NCBI RefSeq assembly: GCF_963677945.1
Contig: NZ_OY782578.1
Span: 186,001 to 250,000 of the forward strand
Length of the DNA stretch: 64,000 bases
Source: an uncultured Bacteroides sp.
GTDB taxonomy: Bacteria; Bacteroidota; Bacteroidia; Bacteroidales; Bacteroidaceae
Direction of reading: 5' to 3'
The notes under the pieces were generated by a model. It searched no databases. It saw only the letters and a program-made list of their open reading frames with translations, and was not told where the DNA came from. Position 1 is the stretch's first letter. The number at the start of each line of letters is the position of its first letter. This document shows positions 46,838-54,796 of this stretch, one piece after another. Position numbers and translations under genes: made by a program.

Positions 46838-47466
46838 GACTCGTTTTCCTTAATCGGTTTTACTGAAATGCCATTACCCTTGTGATAACAAACTAGAGGT
46901 GCCTTTTTCAGTGTATGATTGTTCATATCGAAAATGATACTGGGATTGAAATGACAGCCATTTATACGAAATTCAAAATGTAAATGTTCTGTTGTTGCAC
47001 TTCCGGTGCGTCCGGTTAAAGCTATTGCCTGTCCGGCTTTTACTCCATCGCCCGATTTTACAAAGTTCTTTGAATTGTGACTGTAAAGACTTTCCAGTCC
47101 GTTTTTATGGCGAACAACAATAACATTACCATATCCACCATATTTTTTTGCCATTCGTACTATACCATCGAACGTGCAACGAATAGTGTCATTGGCACAT
47201 GTCTTTATATCAGTACCGGAGTGACCTCTGCGAGCACCATAGGCAGATATAACCTTTCCACCAGGTAAAGGAAAACAATACTCCTCTTTCTGCAAATCTT
47301 CCAGATGAAGCGTTATGCTATTATTTCCGGCAAAGACATCCGGGGTCTTCACTCTCACATGATTGACCTCCATATCAGTAAAACCTTTGACGGGTTCCCC
47401 GGCCACCAGGTTTAGCGAGCAAGTTATAGAAAATAAGAATGCAATAGATTTTAAGAGTGATGTCAT
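46834..47466 (-). CDS. M23-family metallopeptidase (LytM-type)
   Basis: 210 residues with signal peptide (SIAFLFSITCSLNLVAGE). The peptidase core (about 65-185) has the zinc ligands HSGTDIKT and HLHFEFRI, and YGGYGNVIVVRHKNG, SLYSHNSKNFVKSGDGVKAG and IALTGRTGSATTEH. Members cut peptide cross-bridges in peptidoglycan or regulate amidases. No LysM or coiled coil. The gene overlaps the M1 peptidase by 4 bases at the 3' ends. Confidence 0.93.
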   Translation of the reverse strand: MTSLLKSIAFLFSITCSLNLVAGEPVKGFTDMEVNHVRVKTPDVFAGNNSITLHLEDLQKEEYCFPLPGGKVISAYGARRGHSGTDIKTCANDTIRCTFDGIVRMAKKYGGYGNVIVVRHKNGLESLYSHNSKNFVKSGDGVKAGQAIALTGRTGSATTEHLHFEFRINGCHFNPSIIFDMNNHTLKKAPLVCYHKGNGISVKPIKENES

Positions 47467-47791
47467 GTTTATATATTAGTTCTTGGTTAGCAAGTTAAAA
47501 TCAGATTCTGCGACTCCGATTATTTTGTTAAAAAACAAATAAAATAAAAAAAGAGGAATTTTACAAATTCCGGCTTCCATTTTTCCAAAATAAATATCTT
47601 ATTAACCAGAATTCATAACTATTTAAGCCTATAGAGGCGGCTTTACCGATAAAAAACAAATTCCATCTTTTTTAAAAAGGAATAATTTAGTAAGTTTGCA
47701 TGATAAGCAAAGATGATAGTAACCAACAACCATTATTAATCTTCTTTGTTTACTATGTGGATAGGAAAAGATATCAATTAATCAGTTCATC
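47467..47791. other. 325-base gap before the leucine-rich protein
   Basis: Gene-free and AT-rich. A hairpin GGAATTT-TAC-AAATTCC (47555-47571) reads as a terminator to the left (T-rich tail on the minus strand), yet no leftward gene lies to its right. A TAAGTTTG -7 match near 47690-47698, about 95 bases before the ATG, could drive the leucine-rich gene. Confidence 0.45.
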
Positions 47792-49102
47792 ATGAAAACA
47801 AATGTTACAGCAGGCAATTTAAGTACTCAGCTCGAAACCGAGATAAATATCAATACGCTTTTAACTCTTACGGGAGAAATAAATGCGGATGATATTGCCA
47901 CGATTCGTAGCATAGCCAATTTATCAGTACTTAATCTTGCAGACGTGAACATTGTAGAAGGAGGAAGCTTTTATAATGATGATCAGGAGTATATCACTAC
48001 CCGAAACAATGAAATTCCGGAGTATATGTTTGCCGGAATGGAGATAATTACTTCTATAATACTTCCCAATACTGCTACCGTTATTGGGAAAAGAGCTTTT
48101 TCGGGTTGTATAGAACTTACTTCTGTTACTATTCCTGATAATATTTTAAATATTGGAGTTTATGCTTTTGAAGGGTGTAACGGGTTGACTTCTGTAGAAA
48201 TTACCAGCGGCGCCATTGGTAATTATGCATTTTCCGGTTGTGAAGGGATAACTTCATTAAGTTTGGGCGATAAAGTTACAGCCATCGGCGAAGATGCATT
48301 CCAGGGTTGTACAGGATTAACGGACCTTGTTATTCCAAACAGTGTGACTTCCATCGGCAATGAAGCTTTTAAAGATTGCAAAGAATTGGCTTCTGTCACA
48401 ATTTCCGGAAGTTTAACTTCTATCGGCGATCAGGTTTTCAGAGATTGTGAGAAGTTATCCACTGTTACCATACCCAATAGTGTAATTTCAATTGGTGAGA
48501 ACGCTTTCAGAAATTGTTCGGGATTGAAATCTGTGGTTATTCCGGATAGTGTGACTTCCATCGGAGACTGGGCGTTCTTTGACTGCTCGGGTATAACTGA
48601 TCTTAAAATATCTGATAGTGTAACTTTTATTGGCGAAGCAGCATTCGTGGGTTGCAAAGGGCTGACTTCTATTGTTTTGCCAAGCAAGATGACTACCATT
48701 AGCGAGAATTCGTTCAATGATTGCAACGGATTAACCTCAATCATTATTCCTAAGAGTGTAACCACTATACGCGAAAACGTATTTTTTGGTTGTTCCGGAT
48801 TAACTTCCGTATCAATTCCCGATACAACAACATATATTGGCGAGAACGCTTTCAACGGTTGCACAGGTTTAACTTCTCTTACCCTTCCGTCAGAGTTGGA
48901 GTCCGTTGGTTATCAGGCATTCTTCGGTTGTACTGGAGTAGCAGAGATACATTGCAAGGCGTTACATCCGGCAAAGGTTGCTTCGGGTTCATTCAATGGA
49001 ATTGATAAAGAGAACTGTAAATTATATATTCCAAAAGGAACCGCAACAGCCTATAAGGATGCAGACGGATGGAATGAATTTACAAATATCATCGAAAAAT
49101 AG
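47792..49102 (+). CDS. BspA-like leucine-rich repeat protein without signal peptide
   Basis: 436 residues. After an N-terminal cap (about 1-75, with ITLTGEI-like INADDIATIRSIANLSVLNL) come about fourteen LRR_5 repeats of about 23 residues with the pattern LTSVTIPDSVTSIGEEAFxGC. A short C-terminal segment follows (YIPKGTATAYKDADGW). BspA-type proteins are normally secreted adhesins, but here the ATG leads straight into the domain, and an in-frame TAG just upstream rules out a longer N-terminus. It may be cytosolic, a truncated derivative, or exported another way. No partner gene. Confidence 0.9.
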   Translation: MKTNVTAGNLSTQLETEININTLLTLTGEINADDIATIRSIANLSVLNLADVNIVEGGSFYNDDQEYITTRNNEIPEYMFAGMEIITSIILPNTATVIGKRAFSGCIELTSVTIPDNILNIGVYAFEGCNGLTSVEITSGAIGNYAFSGCEGITSLSLGDKVTAIGEDAFQGCTGLTDLVIPNSVTSIGNEAFKDCKELASVTISGSLTSIGDQVFRDCEKLSTVTIPNSVISIGENAFRNCSGLKSVVIPDSVTSIGDWAFFDCSGITDLKISDSVTFIGEAAFVGCKGLTSIVLPSKMTTISENSFNDCNGLTSIIIPKSVTTIRENVFFGCSGLTSVSIPDTTTYIGENAFNGCTGLTSLTLPSELESVGYQAFFGCTGVAEIHCKALHPAKVASGSFNGIDKENCKLYIPKGTATAYKDADGWNEFTNIIEK

Positions 49103-49119
49103 GAGACTTATTCAGTTTC

Positions 49120-49674
49120 CTATTCCATCTTTTTTAAAGAGTCATTGCATATTTCGTTTCTCAATTCTTTCATGTAAGATGAGAAACTTACGGCCTCTTC
49201 ACCATATTCCAGGTTTAACTTATATTCCAGCGGAAGCCAGGTAGAAATATCTGCTTCGTTGTGCTGAACCAGTGTTTCCATTTTATCCAAAGCTTTGTAG
49301 ATACGAGCTTCAAGAGTCTGCAACTCATTCATTTCCTTGAATAGATGAGATAACTTTTCCCGATAACTCTCTGGCAAAGTATTTATTAATTGGGCTATTT
49401 CCTTATCCTCTATCTCTTCATCCTTCTTGGTTTTATTGAATGCAGGTATATCTCCGGTTATGGCTTCACCAAGATCGTGAAAAATACACATTAAAATCAC
49501 TTTATTAATATCCGCTTCCGGAAATTCATCTTGTATAAAGTAAGCCATTAATGATAATCTCCAGCTATGTTCGGCCACACTTTCATGACGATTGGTGGAC
49601 GTCCACGAATGGCGCGTATTGCATTTAAGCTTCTCTGCAATACTCATAAAATTTATAAGTTCTCTTGGTTCCAT
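49120..49674 (-). CDS. HD-domain hydrolase (YfbR/HDDC2-like)
   Basis: 184 residues. HD phosphohydrolase signature with metal ligands in ESVAEHSWRLSLMA (His near residue 36) and CIFHDLGEAITGDIPAF (HD near residue 68), and a distal Asp in YKALDKMETLVQ. Related proteins hydrolyse deoxynucleoside 5'-monophosphates; the substrate here is inferred. Convergent with the leucine-rich gene, 17 bases apart. Confidence 0.88.
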   Translation of the reverse strand: MEPRELINFMSIAEKLKCNTRHSWTSTNRHESVAEHSWRLSLMAYFIQDEFPEADINKVILMCIFHDLGEAITGDIPAFNKTKKDEEIEDKEIAQLINTLPESYREKLSHLFKEMNELQTLEARIYKALDKMETLVQHNEADISTWLPLEYKLNLEYGEEAVSFSSYMKELRNEICNDSLKKME

Positions 49675-49756
49675 GTTCTTTTATACTCTATTTTAAAGAG
49701 CTGCAAAAATAATATTTTAATTCATGATAATTAAGATGTTTTGCTTTAGATTCTAT

Positions 49757-49960
49757 TTAATTTTTATTCAATAACATCCTAATGTTTTCCAGTTTTACCA
49801 TTTCCTCTACCGAATCGAATGTTAATTCATAGTCTCGGCAAAACCTTCTATTATAGCCAAACCAAGAAAGAGTACTTTCTACAATCCATATCTTTTTAAT
49901 TGGTTTAAAACCATTTACTTTGTTTCCGCTGACTATAAACCCAGACTGAGTTTCTGCATG
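49757..49960 (-). pseudogene. IS5-family transposase remnant (C-terminal tail), copy 1
   Basis: Minus-strand reading with no start codon: it runs from about 49960 to TAA at 49757-49759, about 67 codons. It contains SGFIVSGNKVNGFKPIKKIW and WIVESTLSWFGYNRRFCRDYE, which is the DDE C-terminal WVVERTFAWL...RRLSKDYE block of IS5/IS427-type transposases. The end is ELTFDSVEEMVKLENIRMLL. The rest of the element is missing. A related tail lies at 52162-52290, and the two bracket the MATE and Crp genes. Confidence 0.82.
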
Positions 49961-50073
49961 CGTTCATTTTTAATGTTATAGGTCTATTGACAGCATATCT
50001 TCCAAAAAACACGGTTCTTAAAAACTTAGCTTATTTCTTATCAAATGGTAACTTCTTTCAGCATTATAAGTAA

Positions 50074-50081
50074 TATCTTTG
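50074..50081 (+). promoter_or_regulatory. -7 element in front of the MATE gene
   Basis: TATCTTTG, a match to TAnnTTTG. It lies inside the longest open frame (which begins at 50045), so translation should begin at 50096 or 50129 rather than 50045. Confidence 0.5.
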
Positions 50082-50095
50082 CGAAAATTTTTTAT

Positions 50096-51475
50096 ATGGA
50101 TAAAAGAGATAATTTAGATTTTGAGACGATGAATGTCTCAAAGATGTTTAGTAAAATACTTATTCCAACTTTGTTGGGAATGGTTTTTTCTGCTTCAATT
50201 ACTATTACAGATGGTATATTTGTGGGGCATGGTGTAGGAAGTAATGGATTGGCAGCTATCAATATTGTAGCTCCTTTATATATGATAACAACAGGTATTG
50301 GATTGATGTTTGGAATTGGAGCATCTATCGTGGCTTCTATTCATCTTTCACAAAGTAAAATAAAAGCAGCACGTATCAATATTACTCAGTCCATTATTGC
50401 ATCTTTTGTAATAATGGTGCTAATTTCGTCTTTTACTTTGTATTTTCACAAAGAAGTTGGATATCTATTTGGAAGTTCCGATATGCTGTTGCCGTTGGTA
50501 TTGGAATATATGGATTGGGTGGTTCCGTTTCTTGCATTTAGTATGATTATGAATATGGGATTATTTGTCATTCGACTTGATGGTTCTCCTGTATATGCAA
50601 TGCTCTGTAATGCTATTCCTGCCGTTATTAATCTTATATTATGTTACCTTTTTGTTATAAAACTGGGCTGGGGAGTTAAAGGCTCGGCAATAGCATGTTC
50701 TGTTGGATTGGTTATAGGAGGGATTATGGCAATTACTTACTTAATCTTTTTCTCGAATACATTGCATCTATATCGGCTAAAGATGAGTAAAAAAAGCTTT
50801 ATGCTTTCTATTCGTAATGTTGGTTATATGGTTAGATTAGGATCATCAGCTCTTCTTGGAGAAGTATCCGTTGCAAGTATGATGATTATCGGTAATTATG
50901 TATTTATCGGGGCTCTAGGGGAAGATGGGGTTGCAGCATTCAGCGTTGCATGTTATTGTTTTCCATTTGTTTTCATGATTAGCAATGCTATCTCACAATC
51001 GGCGCAGCCTATTATTAGTTATAATTACGGATGTGGCAATTGGGGGCGTGTAAACAAGGCGATACATCTAAGTCTTGCTACTTCATTATTTTTTGGCATT
51101 GTTACTATGCTAACAGTTGTTTTATTTTGTAGACCATTAGTAGAGTTATTTATCAGCCCATCCAGCAATGCTTATAAAATAGCAATAAATGGAATACCTT
51201 ACTTTGCTTCGGGATTTGTGCTTTTTGCAATAAATATTGCAAGTATAGGATATTATCAAAGTATAGAAAAATCAAAACGTGCAACGGTTTATACATTGTT
51301 TCGTGGAGTATTCTTCATGATAATCTGTTTCTTAACATTACCACATCTATTGGGAGAAAAAGGTATTTGGTTCTCTGTTCCCTGCTCGGAATTGCTGACA
51401 ATAATTGTTATTGTGAGTCTATGTATTCGAGATAATCATAAAAATCATTCACATTTGAAATTAATGGATACTTAA
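50096..51475 (+). CDS. MATE-family efflux transporter
   Basis: 459 residues from the ATG at 50096 (50129 is an alternative). Twelve hydrophobic helices arranged as two MATE halves. The first half has FSKILIPTLLGMVFSASITITDGIFVG and the second GSSALLGEVSVASMMIIGNYVF (quoted here in family-typical positions near residues 20-45 and 255-275). Exports cationic drugs or metabolites by Na+ or H+ antiport. The Crp-type gene follows on the same strand. Both sit between IS5-type transposase tails, which suggests acquisition by a mobile element. Confidence 0.92.
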   Translation: MDKRDNLDFETMNVSKMFSKILIPTLLGMVFSASITITDGIFVGHGVGSNGLAAINIVAPLYMITTGIGLMFGIGASIVASIHLSQSKIKAARINITQSIIASFVIMVLISSFTLYFHKEVGYLFGSSDMLLPLVLEYMDWVVPFLAFSMIMNMGLFVIRLDGSPVYAMLCNAIPAVINLILCYLFVIKLGWGVKGSAIACSVGLVIGGIMAITYLIFFSNTLHLYRLKMSKKSFMLSIRNVGYMVRLGSSALLGEVSVASMMIIGNYVFIGALGEDGVAAFSVACYCFPFVFMISNAISQSAQPIISYNYGCGNWGRVNKAIHLSLATSLFFGIVTMLTVVLFCRPLVELFISPSSNAYKIAINGIPYFASGFVLFAINIASIGYYQSIEKSKRATVYTLFRGVFFMIICFLTLPHLLGEKGIWFSVPCSELLTIIVIVSLCIRDNHKNHSHLKLMDT

Positions 51476-51538
51476 AGATTAAATTGAAATGTTTCAAAGG
51501 ATGATTTAAGTATAAGTGCTTTCCCTTGAAATAAGCAT

Positions 51539-51546
51539 TATCTTTG
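51539..51546 (+). promoter_or_regulatory. -7 element in front of the Crp-type gene
   Basis: TATCTTTG, 26 bases before the ATG at 51573 and inside the longest open frame (from 51516). It supports the shorter start and a promoter separate from that of the MATE gene. Confidence 0.5.
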
Positions 51547-51572
51547 CATGGCAATATAATATTGTATGCAAT

Positions 51573-52136
51573 ATGAATGAGTTAATAGATAAATTTTGTA
51601 CAAAATATAATCTATCAAGAAATGATGGACTTATGTTACTGGAGCATATGGAGCCTGTTGAATTTAGTAAACACACTCAAATAGTTCAGGAGGGCAAGCA
51701 TAATTCTACTTTATATCTAATAAGTAAAGGCATTTTGCGTGCATATTCAATGGTGGATGGTATGGATATCACTCAATGGTTTGCATCAGAAGGAGAAATT
51801 CTATTCTCTGCATGGTCCTATGTAAGTAACAGTGCCTCTCGTACTACTATTGAAACTTTAACCGATTGTTCTGCTTATTACATCTCAAGAGCTAAACTAA
51901 ATGAGCTGTTTAATTCATCTATAGAGATGTCAAATCTTGGTCGCAAACTTATAGAACAGCATTGCTTACTTGTAGAAAATTGGTGGTTGGATTGGGAAAA
52001 ACCGACTGCTAAAGAACGCTATTTGGCTGTTCTCGAGAAAAGTCCTGAACTATTGCTGCAGGTTCCTTTACGCCAAATTGCATCATATCTTCGTATAACA
52101 CCGCAATCCTTAAGTCGTATTAGAGCCGAATTATAG
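51573..52136 (+). CDS. Crp/Fnr-family transcriptional regulator
   Basis: 187 residues from the ATG at 51573. Cyclic-nucleotide-binding-like beta roll about 20-120 (VEFSKHTQIVQEGKHNSTLYLIS, FASEGEILFSAWSY, with ligand residues not conserved as in cAMP-binding CRP). A helical linker leads to a short C-terminal HTH near 165-187 (VPLRQIASYLRITPQSLSRIR). No Fe-S cysteine set like Fnr. It probably regulates the upstream MATE gene and itself; the ligand is unknown. Confidence 0.9.
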   Translation: MNELIDKFCTKYNLSRNDGLMLLEHMEPVEFSKHTQIVQEGKHNSTLYLISKGILRAYSMVDGMDITQWFASEGEILFSAWSYVSNSASRTTIETLTDCSAYYISRAKLNELFNSSIEMSNLGRKLIEQHCLLVENWWLDWEKPTAKERYLAVLEKSPELLLQVPLRQIASYLRITPQSLSRIRAEL

Positions 52137-52161
52137 TTTTTTCTTCTAAAGAAGAGTCTGT

Positions 52162-52290
52162 TTAAATTTTAGTCAATAGCATCTTAATATTTGCCAGTTT
52201 AACCATTTCCTCTGCTGAATCGAATGTTAATTCATCGTTTCGGTAGAGTCTTCTATAATTGTAAAAACAAGAAAATCATTTTCAACCATC
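52162..52290 (-). pseudogene. IS5-family transposase remnant (C-terminal tail), copy 2
   Basis: Minus strand; the readable part ends with RRLYRNDELTFDSAEEMVKL and a stop at 52162-52164. It aligns with copy 1 at 49757-49960 over about 125 bases. It is more decayed: a one-base loss near 52280 shifts frame and a TGA occurs upstream. The two tails are in the same orientation. Confidence 0.75.
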
Positions 52291-52407
52291 ACTCCCTCAC
52301 CCAAAAAGTATAAGCATCTAATATTTAAATGATTAAAATGCATAAAACAAAAATCATCCCTCACTAATCCCTCACTTTATCCCTCACTTTTAAGCTCATC
52401 CCTCACT
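52291..52407. repeat. ATCCCTCACT direct repeats upstream of aroA
   Basis: Four exact copies of ATCCCTCACT at 52356-52365, 52367-52376, 52379-52388 and 52398-52407, plus a partial copy (CTCCCTCAC) at 52292-52300. Spacing start-to-start is 11, 12 and 19 bases. The cluster ends 51 bases upstream of the aroA -7 element. It looks like an iterated protein-binding site or a small tandem repeat; no protein is known to me for it. Confidence 0.8.
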
Positions 52408-52457
52408 CTTTTTAAATATTAGGACATAGAAAAATGGCCTTTTACAATTAAGATCGT

Positions 52458-52465
52458 TATCTTTG
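52458..52465 (+). promoter_or_regulatory. -7 element upstream of aroA
   Basis: TATCTTTG, 55 bases before the aroA ATG, with no clear -33 box. The ATCCCTCACT repeats lie just upstream. Confidence 0.5.
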
Positions 52466-52519
52466 TAGCATCAATCATACTATTTTTTTAACCAGCATAT
52501 TGCTCTTAACTGACTTACC

Positions 52520-53749
52520 ATGCGAATTCAAGTTTCTGCTCCTGCCCAGGTTTGTACCGACATTCAGTTGCCGGCTTCAAAAAGTATAAGTAACCGTGCA
52601 TTAATTATTAACGCGCTTGCCAAGGGTGCCTATAAACCGGAAAATCTATCCGATTGCGATGATACAAATGTAATGGTAAAAGCACTAAGCTCTCAGGATG
52701 AAACAATAGATATTATGGCGGCAGGTACTGCCATGCGCTTTCTCACTGCTTTTCTTTCGGTAACAGATGGAACAAGAGTAATTACAGGAACCGAGCGTAT
52801 GCAGCAACGTCCCATTGAGATTCTGGTCAACGCACTGAAAATGCTGGGAGCTGAAATAAAATATGAACGAAGCAATGGATTTCCTCCGTTGCGCATTAGC
52901 GGAAAACCACTGGAAGGTGGTGCCATCTCTCTAAAAGGAAATGTAAGTTCACAGTATATCTCTGCGCTGCTGATGATTGCCCCTATTCTTAAAAACGGGC
53001 TAAGAATGACTCTTACTGGTGATATTATCTCCAAACCATATATCAATCTGACGCTGCAATTAATGAAAGATTTTGGTGCAGAAGCTGAATGGTTGTATGA
53101 TAACTGCATTGAGGTGCTTCCAAAACCTTATACTTCTGTGCCATTTACAGTGGAATCCGACTGGTCGGCTGCTTCTTACTGGTATCAGATGGCGGCTCTT
53201 GCTCCCCAAGCTGAAATTCAACTGAATGGTTTGTTTGCGGATAGCTATCAGGGAGATAGCAAGGTGGCAGAATTATTCACCGAATTAGGAGTTGAAACTA
53301 TTTTTAATTCCAAGGGAGCTCTGCTCAGAAAAACGGGAGTTTGCTGCGAACAAATGGAGTATAACTTTATTAATGAACCCGATCTTACGCAGACATTCGC
53401 GGTAACTTGCGCCGTAATGGGTATTCCTTTCCGCTTCTCGGGACTGCATACCCTGAAGATTAAAGAAACCGACCGTATAGCTGCATTGATTATTGAACTG
53501 GGTAAACTAGGATATGTGCTGAAGGAAACCGGAAAAGCTACATTATATTGGGATGGTGAACGCCAATCAGTGCCTGCAACTCCTGCAATAAAGACTTACG
53601 AAGATCACCGCATGGCAATGGCTTTTGCTCCGGCTTGTCTGAGAATTCCTTCCATCACGATCTGTGATCCTCAAGTGGTTTCAAAATCTTATCCTCATTA
53701 CTGGGAAGATTTAACCAAGGCCGGTTTTTCTATTCAACAGGAAGATTAA
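52520..53749 (+). CDS. aroA: 3-phosphoshikimate 1-carboxyvinyltransferase (EPSP synthase)
   Basis: 409-residue two-domain enzyme adding enolpyruvate from PEP to shikimate-3-phosphate, step six of the shikimate pathway. Visible: SKSISNRALIINAL (about residues 19-32), AAGTAMRFLTAFLS (near 75) and RPIEILVNALKMLGAEI. The C-terminal KETDRIAALIIELGKLG (about 315-331) and YEDHRMAMAFAPACL (about 360-374) are also present. Slightly shorter than the E. coli enzyme (427). The LGNAGTxxR-type loop reads MAAGTAMRF here. Whether this alters inhibitor binding cannot be told. Confidence 0.95.
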   Translation: MRIQVSAPAQVCTDIQLPASKSISNRALIINALAKGAYKPENLSDCDDTNVMVKALSSQDETIDIMAAGTAMRFLTAFLSVTDGTRVITGTERMQQRPIEILVNALKMLGAEIKYERSNGFPPLRISGKPLEGGAISLKGNVSSQYISALLMIAPILKNGLRMTLTGDIISKPYINLTLQLMKDFGAEAEWLYDNCIEVLPKPYTSVPFTVESDWSAASYWYQMAALAPQAEIQLNGLFADSYQGDSKVAELFTELGVETIFNSKGALLRKTGVCCEQMEYNFINEPDLTQTFAVTCAVMGIPFRFSGLHTLKIKETDRIAALIIELGKLGYVLKETGKATLYWDGERQSVPATPAIKTYEDHRMAMAFAPACLRIPSITICDPQVVSKSYPHYWEDLTKAGFSIQQED

Positions 53750-53757
53750 CAAAGCTC

Positions 53758-53975
53758 TTATTACCGGATTCGGGATAAAAGGTCTGTTATAAGAGAACAC
53801 AACCGGTATTAAGTAATTTGCTGGCCGGAGTTAAGGCAAAACGAAAGGATACATTCTGCACAAGTAGTAGACTAAAACTATAAAAAGTGTACACATAAAT
53901 AAGATTTAGTGTACACCTTTTTATAATTACCTCTACTTTATTTTAGAAAACTCCCGAGGAAGTTTACTCTAACTC
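53758..53975 (+). repeat. Intergenic repeat B, copy 2
   Basis: Resembles 28218-28475 in the same orientation. It carries a long hairpin: TATAAAAAGTGTACAC (53879-53894) pairs with 53909-53925 (one C bulged), with a T tract within the right arm. It lies between convergent aroA and pyrH, where no separate terminator was seen for either, so it probably terminates transcription in both directions. Confidence 0.6.
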
Positions 53976-53978
53976 TCC

Positions 53979-54689
53979 TTAGTTATGAACTAAAGTCCCT
54001 ATATCTTCTCCTTCAATAACCTTTTTCAAATTGCCAACAGTATCCATATCGAACACAACAATAGGCAAGTTGTTTTCCTTGCACATAGTTGTAGCGGTAA
54101 GATCCATTACTTTCAATCCGCGAGTATAGATTTCATCGTATGTAATTTCCTTGAATTTTGTCGCAGTCTTGTCCTTTTCTGGGTCGGCTGTATAGATACC
54201 ATCTACACGAGTACCTTTAAGCATTACATCTGCCTCTATTTCAATTCCGCGCAATGACGAACCGGTATCTGTTGTAAAGAATGGATTTCCTGTACCTGCC
54301 GAGAAGATCGCTACTTCTCCGGCCTCTAAAGTTTCAATAGCTTTCCATTTATTATAGAACTCACCGATCGGCTCCATACGAACTGCTGTAAGCACTCTGC
54401 TTTTCACACCAACAGATCCGAGAGCAGAGCTCAAAGCCAGACTGTTAATAACTGTTGCAAGCATGCCCATCTGGTCACCCTTCACACGGTCGAAACCTTT
54501 GGATGCTCCGGTCAGTCCACGGAAGATATTTCCACCACCAATAACAATTCCAATCTGTACGCCAAGCTCGTGAATCTCCTTTATTTGCTGGGCATATTCA
54601 CCTAAACGAGTTTCATCAATACCATATTGTTTTTCTCCCATCAAGCTTTCGCCGCTTAGCTTCAGAAGAATTCTTTTATATTTAACCAT
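53979..54689 (-). CDS. pyrH: UMP kinase
   Basis: 236-residue amino-acid-kinase-fold enzyme phosphorylating UMP to UDP. Seen: KRILLKLSGESLMG (residues 4-17), IGIVIGGGNIFRG (about 46-58), DRVKGDQMGMLATVINSLAL and AGTGNPFFTTDTGSSLRGIE (about 130-149), and KGTRVDGIYTADPEKD. Full length. A TAAGTTTG -7 element is at the complement of 54712-54719. Convergent with aroA. Confidence 0.96.
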   Translation of the reverse strand: MVKYKRILLKLSGESLMGEKQYGIDETRLGEYAQQIKEIHELGVQIGIVIGGGNIFRGLTGASKGFDRVKGDQMGMLATVINSLALSSALGSVGVKSRVLTAVRMEPIGEFYNKWKAIETLEAGEVAIFSAGTGNPFFTTDTGSSLRGIEIEADVMLKGTRVDGIYTADPEKDKTATKFKEITYDEIYTRGLKVMDLTATTMCKENNLPIVVFDMDTVGNLKKVIEGEDIGTLVHN

Positions 54690-54796
54690 ATTTCTAAATG
54701 TTTAATTTCGGCAAACTTACATAAAAATCTCCACTTAAAATACACTTGTCATCGATTAATTAATATCTTTGTATTGAATCTAAACAAAAGACGTGT

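Noticed and set aside
48430..48864. Minus-strand 144-codon open frame in the leucine-rich gene
   Set aside because: Antisense shadow produced by the regular repeat codons of the leucine-rich protein.
49757..52290. Intact composite transposon
   Set aside because: Both flanking pieces are transposase C-terminal fragments without starts, and no terminal inverted repeats or target duplications could be identified, so only a remnant is claimed.
52356..52407. ATCCCTCACT repeats considered as a CRISPR array
   Set aside because: Units are only 10 bases with 1-9 base gaps; no room for spacers and no cas genes in the window.
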